Shown one piece after another: positions 44,846 to 54,295 of a stretch of DNA of 64,000 nt. A program made the position numbers and the translations under genes. This DNA comes from Stereocaulon alpinum (taxonomy: Eukaryota > Ascomycota > Lecanoromycetes > Lecanorales > Stereocaulaceae), in contig JAEUBA010000006.1 of assembly GCA_018257865.1 (NCBI GenBank), positions 620,001 to 684,000 on the forward strand, given 5' to 3'. Numbering within the stretch: position 1 is the first letter of the stretch; each line of letters begins with the position of its first letter. The notes beneath the pieces were generated by a model. The model was not told the DNA's origin. It saw only the letters and a program-made list of their open reading frames with translations, and searched no databases.

Positions 44846-44997
44846 TCACTCACTTGTTGAAGCGCAGACACGCAGAGGCCATTTGGGAATATGATAGAGA
44901 ACTGTTTCCTTAGATCACACGCTCATACATCACACGGCAATGCAAATTGTAGGTATAATTATATGGGAACACGTTCGTGACTCCTTTGATGTTCGTC

Positions 44998-45011
44998 TTA
45001 GCCCTATCATG
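44998..45011. repeat. Left target-site duplication of the retroelement
   Basis: TTAGCCCTATCATG, identical to 45633-45646. The two copies bracket the inserted element, as expected after target-primed reverse transcription. Confidence 0.85.
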
Positions 45012-45166
45012 GGCCAGCGAAGGGAGTCCACCTGTACGCGGTGCTGGCTACGAACCCCCTACTTAAGAGGAGAGCCAAGAGACTCCCCCTACAGGACCAT
45101 ACGGCCCCAAACTTGGCACTACATACATACAGTACACGACCACGCGGGCTAAATAGGGCAGCTGAC

Positions 45167-45250
45167 AGCTTCCAGACAATAGCTTCCAGCCAGCAGCTTC
45201 CAGCCAGCAGCTTCCAGCCAGCAGCTTCCAGCCAGCAGCTACCAGCCAAA
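45167..45250. repeat. 14-bp tandem repeat inside the LINE copy
   Basis: Six units of about 14 bp based on AGCTTCCAGCCAGC. The first and last units are diverged; the four middle ones (45181-45236) are identical. Because 14 is not a multiple of three, successive units are read in different frames of the ORF. Confidence 0.85.
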
Positions 45251-45594
45251 CACGCGTATACGGACTCACACAAAGCAATTATAACCCACGCGTCCCACCA
45301 CCCTACCAAAACGATCACGCATATACAGACACATAGGCTACTAGTGGAAGGACAACCAAGTCTAAAAGGTTTTACACCACTTGCCGAGGATTCATTCAGT
45401 ATTCTAGATTACGATAGCAATGCCGTAAAAGATAATAAAGGCCTCTGTTCAGAGCTTAGGCTAATAGCCACAAATCTACCACCCCTACGCGAGGTATCGT
45501 TAGATATCTAAGATACGAAGATATGTATATAGATAGGAAGACCGAGCGAAGATAACACTGCATAGCGCCTTTACGGGCGCTGGGACAGTTTATG

Positions 45595-45632
<38 letters not shown>
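45595..45632. repeat. AATC tetranucleotide tail
   Basis: About nine and a half AATC units, directly followed by the right target-site duplication. This is the 3' tail of the retroelement and not a telomere or an independent microsatellite. Confidence 0.85.
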
Positions 45633-45633
<1 letters not shown>

Positions 45634-45646
45634 TAGCCCTATCATG
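45633..45646. repeat. Right target-site duplication of the retroelement
   Basis: TTAGCCCTATCATG directly after the AATC tail, identical to the left copy at 44998-45011. Confidence 0.85.
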
Positions 45647-45837
45647 CGCGTTATCTTACGAACACCTCCGAGGGGAGTTCAAGTCTTGGCGATTTACCGA
45701 AAGTCGCATGATGGAATGCAGGGATAAGTTACGTTTGATCTGCCAACTTCGTTGACGTAACTTGAACCAAGCAATCTTCGAGCAATCATAGTGATAGTAT
45801 AACCACCGTGGACCAGAAGAGCTAAGAACATATCGAG

Positions 45838-47269
45838 ATGCCACTCAAAGTCATCATTGTTGGAGCTGGTATAGCGGGTCTCTGTGCAGCGGTGGCTTTA
45901 CGACAGGCGGGGCATTCAGTAGAGGTCAGCAGCAGATCCTCGTAACATTAGAACCTTTCGACTCAAATCCGTTGCATAGATATACGAGAAATCTAAATTT
46001 GCAACGGAGATTGGCGCCGCTCTAACTGTCTTCCCGAATGGCGTCACTGTGCTCAGAAGTCTTGGGTTTTCGTTTGAGAAAGCGCGGGCACAGCAGCTAA
46101 CGACTTGGGAAACCGTTGACGGGACGACTTTGGAGCAGCTTTCGAGTCTAAATATCGAAGACGTGGGAAGGAAGTATGGCGCTCCATCAATGGCTGTGCA
46201 CCGTGTCGATCTGCACAAAGAGCTCCTGAGGTTAGCTCTGCACGACGGAGAAGGGATAGCCAAAGGAGTCACTCCTGTAGCGCTGAGGTTGGGGACCCCG
46301 GTAGTGGATGTGGACACTACAGAAGGCATAATACAGCTAGAAGACGGCTCGAAGCGTGAAGCCGATTTAATCCTTGCCGCTGACGGGCTGCACTCCGTTG
46401 TAAAGAGCGCTGCACTCAAGCACGAGGCTAAGCCGACACCATCAGGGCTGAGCGCATTCCGGTTCCTTATCTCTACGGACACACTGAGAGATGATTCTTG
46501 CCTATCACGACTGCTCAAATGGAAAGCCCCAGGGGCAACAATCATAGCGGATACTGCGGGTACAGCAAAAGAACGCCATATAGTCTGGTATTCTTGCCAA
46601 GGGTAGGCGAATTCGTCCATAACTTGAATCTCTGGGCTGAGACCAAACAGTGGCGAGGTACAGAATTTCGTAGGTATTCATCCCACTCGCAGCGGAGTTG
46701 ACGGGGAACAACTTCGTGGTACTGCAGAGGTCAAGGAGTCAATGCTTCATGAATTCAGCCACTTCCATCCCGATATACTCAAGATCCTTCGGTTTGAAAT
46801 ACTCTCTACGATAAAGCCATACGTTAGCTGATATCAGTCACAGCTTATCAGAGGAGGTCAAATGCTGGCCGTTATTCATTCACGAGCCACTTCCAACTTG
46901 GGAGTATAACAAAGTACTGTTGATAGGAGATGCTGCGCATCCAGTAAGACGCTACCTTTGTAGCGCTTGTCTTTCATACTGACAAATCCGCATCAGATGC
47001 TGCCTTTCGGTGGCCAAGGCTCAAATCAAGCATTAGAAGATGGTGGTGCCTTAGGATACCTTCTCACAGGTGTAGAGAGTCCGGCCGGAATTCCAGCCAG
47101 GCTTGCACTCTTTGACGAGGTTAGGAGAAGAAGAGCCTCAAGAGTGCAGACGCTGTCTAAAGTGAGGATGGGGAAAGAGAAAGAGGTTGAGCAGGAGCTG
47201 CAAAAATACGCCGATACTGCAGACTCAGGTATGTCTGCCATGCTTGAACCGGATGACATGAAACGATGA
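45838..47269 (+). CDS. FAD-dependent monooxygenase (salicylate-hydroxylase type)
   Basis: Five exons (45838-45924, 45980-46602, 46651-46791, 46844-46943, 46997-47269) with 48-55 bp introns join in phase to 407 residues. All landmarks of group A flavoprotein monooxygenases are present: the Rossmann motif VIIVGAGIAGLCAA at the N-terminus, the central DG-type motif (LILAADGLHSVVKSA), GGEVQNFVGIHP formed across intron 2, and the second FAD motif LIGDAAHP completed by MLPFGGQGSNQALEDG across intron 4. Such enzymes hydroxylate aromatic acids with NAD(P)H and O2. It is about 30 residues shorter than many homologues at the C-terminus. The nearest regulator is the Zn2Cys6 protein 3 kb upstream, and a retroelement sits in its promoter region. 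Confidence 0.88.
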
Positions 47270-47873
47270 ACCTGAGATCAACCTAGCAGTACCAGGCTCG
47301 TTCCTAGAGCGGTTTTCTCACGACTCTGGGTGAATCAGCCCTCTTCATATCAGAACGTATTGTTGCTAATGTAATTATAGATTCAACGTCTTTAGACGAT
47401 GTGACGAAGTACTGACAAACGCATGAGGCGCCATGCAGTGACAGTAGAGGTGCTCTGAGCTTGTGAGGTGATCTCAAACGCTGTGATTTTATTCATTGTC
47501 ATTTCACTAGAACTATGTTATAGAAGGAAATCACCGCTCGTTATACGTTGGGCGCAAGACCATGATAGGCGCTAAGACCTAATGAAGTTAGTTCACCACA
47601 AAAAGCAGAATGACGCTTCCAGATCTTTTGTTTCGCCCCAGATCTACCTACCCACTCTCCGCACTCGCATCAGCTATCATCATGGAACGGTGCCTTAGCA
47701 TGTCTACATGCAGCTCTTATCTTGGGGGGTCTTCCTGATTGTCACTGATCCAACTGACGCGCTTAGTAGAACTATCGCGATCAGCGCCCCGCAACAGACC
47801 ATTCGGATCGAGCTCACCTTACACAGTGCACCACCACATCTACAAAGTCGCAACGGAATGATAAGCTACAGTC
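47270..47873. other. Intergenic region, nothing recognised
   Basis: Spacer and promoter of the poly(A) polymerase gene. No gene, RNA or repeat recognised. Confidence 0.5.
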
Positions 47874-50800
47874 ATGTCTTCCTATCGACCGAACTACCGC
47901 GATCGTCCACGCTCATACCATAACATCCCTCCTCCACCTCCGTCGTCGGATTTCAAGCCTCCCCTTCCTCATGGTCCACCACCACCATATGATTCGTATC
48001 AGCCCCAGGCTCCCCCCAACCGCCAGGCTAGTCACCATGACTCATGGAGACCTTCGAATGGGTTAGATCGCCAGAGCGACTTTACGTTTCGGAATGATGC
48101 CCACGCCCCTCAGTATCCACAAGAGCGAGATTATTCGAGACCAATACAGTCCGCGGACTATGCTAGGCCGCAGACTAGCCGACAAAGAATTGGCATAAGC
48201 CGTAGGGATGATGCGAATCTCAATCCAGCCAGACGTGGTCGCTATCAGTCTGGCAAGTACAATCGACCTGCTCCGTCCGACCGTCCGTTGCTACGACACA
48301 ACGATGACGGGGTAGACTCGTCCGAACAGATGCTTGGCATGATGAACGGCCAAGCAGGTGCCAGCAGGTTCATGGCCGCCGAGGACATATCTGACAGCGA
48401 CGAAGAGCAGATGGAAGAGTCCGATTCTGAGGGCGCCCGAAGCAACGTAAGCGATGCGAATCCGGGCGAGATCATTGAGGACACGCTTGAGCCACCGCCG
48501 AAGCGGAGAGCTCTTACCACGAGCTTTAGCAGTACGAAAGCTGGATTAAGCGAGCCGAAGTGGTCGAACCCTGATCCGTACACCGTTCTGCCTCCGATCG
48601 ACGAGTCTCACCGAAAGAAGAGAGATGTCGTGAAGCTTATCCGCAAAGCTCGCAAGGAAGCCGAAGTCGTAGGTGCTGAACGTAATCAAGCGGCCGCTAA
48701 TGATGACTTTATATCTTTCGCTATAGATGAGGACCCCCCTAACATGGCCAAAGACGCTACATCAAGTCTTAGGGCTGACTGGAGCGGCGAACATGGAGTT
48801 GGCGTACCTGGAGCACCTACAGGTCCACGTCAATTCAGCCATCTCGAGAATCTTCATCAGAGAGATGCGCCTGGAACATCCGAGACAGCTGTCACCGCTG
48901 GCAGCCTTGGTCCACCGCCCGGCTTGCCCTCGTCTTTTTCCCTACCTTCGCCCCCACCTCCATCTGCACTTCCCGAGAAAGTCGTCCTCGATACCTCGCT
49001 CTCGACTGCTGGGGTCTTTGCAAGAGTCGATACAGCCGCATTCGATGGTAGTGAAGGTGGAGCGCTAGGTAGCCGTAAAAGAACGTATGATGACAGAATA
49101 AGGTACAATGGGAGAGAACCAGTGGGCAGGTCAGAGCGGAAGGGCAAGAAAGCAAAGGTGTCGGGTTCAGTAGTTGAGGACTGGATCCCTGGTCCTGGAA
49201 TAGACCCTATACCTTGGGTCCGTAGAGCGGACATATTGACGGCTAATGCAGGATTTCGGTAGGGTTTGATCATGAAACTAGTCGGCTGCCGCTAATGCTA
49301 CTGCGCAGATTGCACAAGGAGATCTGCGATTTCTATGACTTTGTCAGACCACAAGGGTTCGAGCAGACTATTCGTGAGGAGCTACTAGCTCGTCTACAAA
49401 GCGTCGTCAGCCGGGAAATACCGCATTGTGAGGTTCACTGTTTTGGCTCGTTTGCTGCAGGCCTTTATCTGCCTACTGCTGATATGGATGTCGTCGTCAT
49501 TTCCGACAGTTTCCGCTCTTCAAGGCTTAAGGTCGTCTGCCAGACCAAGAACCAGATGCACAAGCTCGGCAGATTCCTTGAGTATTCGAAGCTGGCTAGG
49601 GCGGGCTCTGTGGAAGTCATACCCAGTGCCAAAGTGCCGATCATAAAATTCGTCGATCGACTCACCGGGATCAAGATCGATGTTTCCTTCGAGAACGACA
49701 CTGGCATCATAGCCAACGACACGTTTGCAGTCTGGAAGCGGCAGTTCCCGGCCATGCCCGTCCTTGTTACTGTCATCAAACAATTCCTGATGATGAGGGG
49801 TCTGAATGAAGTTCAATTTGGAGGACTCGGTGGCTTCTCTGTGACATGTCTTGTCATAAGTTTATTGCAAAATATGCCACGCGTGCAGACTGGGGAGCTA
49901 ATGCCTGAAGAACATCTGGGTGAGATGTTGATCGAGTTTCTCGACTTCTATGGCAACAACCTCGATACTACACGAACAGGCCTTGTGATGGATCCGCCAG
50001 GGTATTTTGAAAAGGTCAGTGACGCTACCGGTAATTACGAAGTACTGCTAACTCGTAGACAGCAAGCATACGATCGGCGCAATCTGAGGGGCCCTGTCTA
50101 CAGCGCCAGCAAAGCAGATCGTTTGGCCATTGTGGATCCAAACAATCCTGCAAACGACATCTCTGGCGGATCCTCTGAAGTCATGCGCATCTTTGACCGT
50201 TTCTCTAAAGCTCATGCAGAGATTCTTGCTGCGATGAAGGCTCCCGATCGTCGAAGTTTGCTAGACTGGTCACTTGGTGGCAACTATGAGTCATTTGTCA
50301 GGCAACGAAATCATTTACTAGGTTTGTATAAACATAGAAACGAGCCGCTAGGGTAAGTGCTCCTCTACTTCTCGGTACGACGCATCTGAGATGGCTCCAA
50401 CTAGAGGCGTCCCTGACCAGTATCAACATGTAGCGCGGACAGTATCCCTCGCTACCCAATACCCAACGGACATTTTACTGAAAGCTATCACCACCGAGCG
50501 GAACCCGAGGCCGGATAATCAGAATACGGCTCCAACTGCTTCAAAGCCGATGAGGATCGCAGAGAGCCAGGAAATCAATGCACGTAGGTCGAGAGCAAAA
50601 TCTCTTCACAAGCAGTATCCAGGCATGAAGAACATACCATCGGAAGTCACCAAAGAACAGAAGAAGAGTCTTGTCAAGCGATACAAGGATCAGAACAGCA
50701 GTGCGAACGGCAGCAAAACTGTGGGGTTAAATGATGCCCATACCTCTGCAAGTGCTGGGAATCAAAATCCTGTATCCGTATCTAAGCGGGTCTCCTTAAA

Positions 50801-51245
50801 AAATGCTCGGTCCAAAAAGCATAGTGAGAGAGCTGCAAAACTGAAGCGAGACTATCCTGTTATTGCTGGGCTAACTCCCAACAAGATCGGACCAAATCGA
50901 AACACGGCCATACTCGATAAGCATTTGGTGAATCTAACGTCCGCACACACCACTGTCAAAGCATCAGTGCCAACACGAGAAAACTTACCTGCACATCCAC
51001 AACCGCCTGCTCCGACGCAGGGCACGTATCCAACTAGACAACATGCCGCTCTTCAAGGCATACCGAACGGAAGGTCTGGGAACGCCTCTGCCCTCCAAAG
51101 CATTCCGAACGGGAGGTTAAAGAATGCGAATGCCCGCAAACGGGGATTCAGCGACAAGATGGCTCCCTTGACGGAAGAGCGACGAGCGGAGGTGATGCGC
51201 AACTTGAGTGGTCTGTCTCATGACGACCCCATCAATCTCGACTGA
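47874..51245 (+). CDS. Trf4/Cid14-like non-canonical poly(A) polymerase
   Basis: Three exons (47874-49258, 49309-50352, 50405-51245) give 1,089 residues. Intron 2 (52 bp, GTAAGT to AACTAG) was found by phase: it links the apparent end of the catalytic ORF to the next ORF. Residues 1-460 are Pro/Arg/Asp-rich and disordered. The catalytic core follows: CFGSFAAGLYLPTADMDVVV (GS near 508, Asp 520 and 522), a third Asp in KIDVSFEND (about 586), and the PAP-associated region with GGLGGFSVTCLVISLLQ. The tail of about 280 residues is basic and contains two related motifs plus a 13-residue tandem repeat. Homologues add short poly(A) tails to nuclear RNAs for exosome decay (TRAMP complex). Confidence 0.88.
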
Positions 51246-52520
51246 GTACTACTTGTCTCATTCTCTCATGTATTCTTACCCGACAGTATTATTACGAACG
51301 GACGACTCAGCATGATCATGATTATTGAAGACGATGTATGAAACAGGAGGACAGGGGAGGCTAGGAGACAAGTGGGATGAGAGTCTTGACAAAAGATTCT
51401 TCTATGTCATTTTTTGCATTGCTTCGTGTCTGGCATTCGCTTACTCGGGATTCACAGGTCGATTTGGCGCTCAGCTCGATACCCCCTTTGCATAGATTAT
51501 GGCTCCACGGCCACCTCGTGCCTCTACGGCACTTGCTCGATGGCATCTCTCGAAAGAGAGTAACATAGATAGATTCCCTCTCTTCCCTCAGGCCCTGATC
51601 TCTCGATCGCAGGCTTCGGCCTGACCTTTGTTGCTTGACGTGGTGATCTGGCATGACTGAAAAAAACACTATATACATCGATAATTTTCCGGCTGGGTTA
51701 GCATGCACATACTACTGATCGCTCCTTCTACTTTAGGCAGACTCTCACACCGAGGGCTCCCACGAGAAGAAAGACTATACGTCAAACATCTCAACGATTC
51801 GATTCGCTTTACTGCAATCCTATCATCACCATTTCCTGTCACTTGAGTCTTCACTGCCCGTTCACCACTTGCAGCAACTTTTCGCCTTTGGGCGGTTGGC
51901 TTGTGGTGCACGTGCAGTGAGGACTGGGGACATCTTTCTCATTGCAGAGTGCGCTTCAGGCGGGCTTGCGAAGAGGATCCGACATGCATACCTAGAATTT
52001 GAACTCTACTATTATGCCAGAGAGGATGCTCTGGTGGCATAGTAGACCTTTGTCCAAAGAATAATGGCAGGGGAACCAAGCGTCGAAACTCACGGCGGAC
52101 TTTTGACAACCGCCCTATTCTTAGGGCATTTCGGAGTTGAAACAACCTTCAAGTCTGATATACACCGGTCCATTCCTGTCTAGATCGGTACGTTACGTAT
52201 GAAGTTTGACTGTAGTAGGAAAGCGTCGTAAACATACTCTGGGCACACGGAATGATGGGGCGTTTCAACTATTGCTATGCGAAAAATCTTGAAAGCGGAC
52301 GTTTAACCTTTGGCGCCGTATCTCCAACTACCTCCTCCTCCAAAGGGCGGTGCCTTGTGAAGGCAGTATCGTTATTGGTTTTCGAGGTTCTCTAGACCAC
52401 TACAGTATGTAGCTGGTCCCAAGGACGCCTGTCCAGCAAGTCTGTAGGAAGATCATTTCCCCTCCTAACCCTCAATGCTCCTAAACACTCAGCTCCTCCT
52501 CCCACATAATTGTCCCGCAA
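51246..52520. other. 1.3-kb intergenic region with one imperfect palindrome
   Basis: No gene supported. Contains the inverted repeat at 52006-52045 listed separately and C/T-rich sequence running into the next gene's 3' end. Confidence 0.5.
52006..52045. repeat. Imperfect inverted repeat (hairpin)
   Basis: CTACTATTATGCCAGAG at 52006-52022 and CTCTGGTGGCATAGTAG at 52029-52045 pair over most of their 17 bp, with a few mismatches and a 6-nt loop. Seen directly; the role is unknown. Confidence 0.6.
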
Positions 52521-53666
52521 TCACCCACCCCCCTCCTTCCCAACCAACTCCCACTCCCCCTCATCCTCATCCCCACTACTCCCCCCCTCATCCTCCCACC
52601 CCTCCCCATCATCAGCCTTCCTACTCCCCGTCCTCACAATCGGCGGCCTCGGCCTCCCAAACCTCGCCGCATTCCCAAACTTCATCCGCTCAGCCAACTC
52701 CTGCTCCGTTACAGGCCGATGCTGTGCAGCCGCAATTTCCGCAGCGATCGAGATGATCTTGCCATCCCTAGTCATGAACGCTTCGGGATCCGTGGCTGGA
52801 TAGTTTCTGCGGATTTCGCCAGCGTCTTTGCGGGCTGGGTATGGTTTGAGGCGGCGATGGGCTACTGGCTTGTGGTTGTGTGTGGTTATGGGCGAGGAGG
52901 TCGGGAATGAGGGGTGGAAAGGTTGGGGGTTGAGTCTGCGTTCGGCTTCTGGGGATATGATATCTTCCGGTAAATTGAGAGAGAGGAGAGGCGATTCAGC
53001 GTCGGAGTTGGGGGAAGTAGTGGCAGGGTTTGAAAGCAGTATGTGCAATGCGCTCACTTGATGTAACGAAGATGGTCCGCGCGGAGGTGGGTTATCCGAT
53101 GCATCGGGGCGTGTTGCTGGAGTAAAGGCGGAAGGGTTCTTAGACTCTTGGGTGTTGGCGAGTGTTTTTGATGTTGGAAGCGACACCAAAGGCACCTTGG
53201 ACGACGACTGTTTGTTAGTACATGGGAAGACCGTTGAAGGCGGTGCTAGCACCCTGTCTTCCGATGGTGTCGTCATGAAAAACGACGTCTGAGTGTTGGA
53301 GGATTGGTCCACAGAGTGAGATGTCGGCCTGCACAGCTCGCTACGAAAGGTGAAGTCGGACTGGAGGGAATGTGAAGGCTCTTCTGGAGTGCCAGGCGCC
53401 GGTACCGTGGGAGGTAGAGCTGCAAACCGGTTCCCTAGGCCAGCAATGCCAGAGTCAGCCCGCAGTCGCGAAGGTGACGTGCGTAACTTCTTACCCGTAG
53501 GGCCGGACGTCATCTCGATATCATCTGAACGCCTCTCCTTGCTCTCTCTATCACTCGTAGAACGGCTCTTCTGCTCCGTGGAGGCTGGGCGTGCTCTTCT
53601 TTGAGAGCGGCCTGGATGGCCGCTTGGACCGCGTCGACTGCTAGCATTGAGGGACGACTTCCGCAT
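52521..53666 (-). CDS. Disordered hypothetical protein with acidic C-terminus
   Basis: Minus-strand ORF of 381 residues starting MRKSSLNASSRRGPSGHPG. Mostly Ser/Pro/Thr-rich and disordered. The most ordered part is near the C-terminus: ARKDAGEIRRNYPATDPEAFMTRDGKIISIAAEIAAAQ, followed by LAERMKFGNAARFGRPRPP and a Glu/Asp-rich end with EWELVG. These blocks look conserved in style (a short folded segment in a disordered protein), but I cannot name a family. A nuclear role is possible given the basic N-terminus. Confidence 0.6.
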   Translation of the reverse strand: MRKSSLNASSRRGPSGHPGRSQRRARPASTEQKSRSTSDRESKERRSDDIEMTSGPTGKKLRTSPSRLRADSGIAGLGNRFAALPPTVPAPGTPEEPSHSLQSDFTFRSELCRPTSHSVDQSSNTQTSFFMTTPSEDRVLAPPSTVFPCTNKQSSSKVPLVSLPTSKTLANTQESKNPSAFTPATRPDASDNPPPRGPSSLHQVSALHILLSNPATTSPNSDAESPLLSLNLPEDIISPEAERRLNPQPFHPSFPTSSPITTHNHKPVAHRRLKPYPARKDAGEIRRNYPATDPEAFMTRDGKIISIAAEIAAAQHRPVTEQELAERMKFGNAARFGRPRPPIVRTGSRKADDGEGWEDEGGSSGDEDEGEWELVGKEGGG

Positions 53667-54295
53667 GACAATGTAAAACCTTGATTCAGAGGAAGCGCTT
53701 GATGGTGTAGGCGAGGAGTGTCAAGTATGCGGCAGGAAGGAAGAAGTAAAACAGCATCAGTAATTCATGAGTCAAGGTACTTATGGCGTTCGCAAGGGAA
53801 TAATAGGTAATTAGTTGTAAGTATGAAGACGATTATTGTTGAATAGTTGCCAAGTCACTTGGACACAGTCATGTCTTCGGAACGTGGAGGAAGGAACGAA
53901 GTGTGAACCATGTCCAAATTGGCGGGTGAAGGTGCGAGTTACTAATCGAACGTTACAGCCACACAGCCATCTAGCCCGGAAGCAAGTCTCATGAGGACAG
54001 TTTGTGTAGAATACTCTTTTGTATTACTAGGACCTATCGAGATAACAGCCATTATGCGTCAGCCAGATCGAGCCAAAGTCCGCATGCACATATGTCCTCG
54101 ATCTGCATAATTAGGTATGCAACAACGGTCCCCAGCTCTCATGCTGGCAAGTAAAAGCCTCTATAGCAAGCAACTCCTTCACCAAAACTAGCATGCTGTA
54201 AGCCCTTTCCCCTTTTCCGCAACACCTACCGCTTGCAATAACCTTTTATGTCCCTTTTTAAACACAATGCCGCCATATTCCGGAAGTCATGCCTC
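53667..54295. other. Intergenic region, nothing recognised
   Basis: Spacer between two minus-strand genes; it holds the promoter of the gene ending at 52521. No ORF or repeat of note. Confidence 0.5.

Larger units (their letters stand above)
45012..45632 (+). mobile_element. 5'-truncated non-LTR retrotransposon (LINE-like) copy
   Basis: A 621-bp insert sits between perfect 14-bp direct repeats and ends in an AATC simple-repeat tail, the hallmarks of a LINE copied by target-primed reverse transcription. The 5' end is abrupt, as in truncated copies. It keeps an open frame (45041-45511) that reads to a stop about 85 bp before the tail and would be the 3' end of the second ORF of the parent element. 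No RT motif remains, so the clade (Tad-like is likely in fungi) is inference. The 3' untranslated part contains GCGCCTTTACGGGCGC, a small inverted repeat. The perfect duplication and open frame suggest a recent insertion. It lies about 200 bp upstream of the FAD monooxygenase start. Confidence 0.75.

Noticed and set aside
45167..45250. Short regular repeats as a CRISPR-like array
   Set aside because: Units are contiguous 14-mers without spacers, in a eukaryotic retroelement.
45595..45632. AATC repeats as a telomere or independent microsatellite
   Set aside because: The run ends exactly at a target-site duplication, so it is the 3' tail of the inserted element; fungal telomeres are TTAGGG-type.
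50391..51245. Separate gene starting at ATG 50391
   Set aside because: A perfect-phase 52-bp intron joins this frame to the poly(A) polymerase exon, and the frame is open upstream of the ATG.
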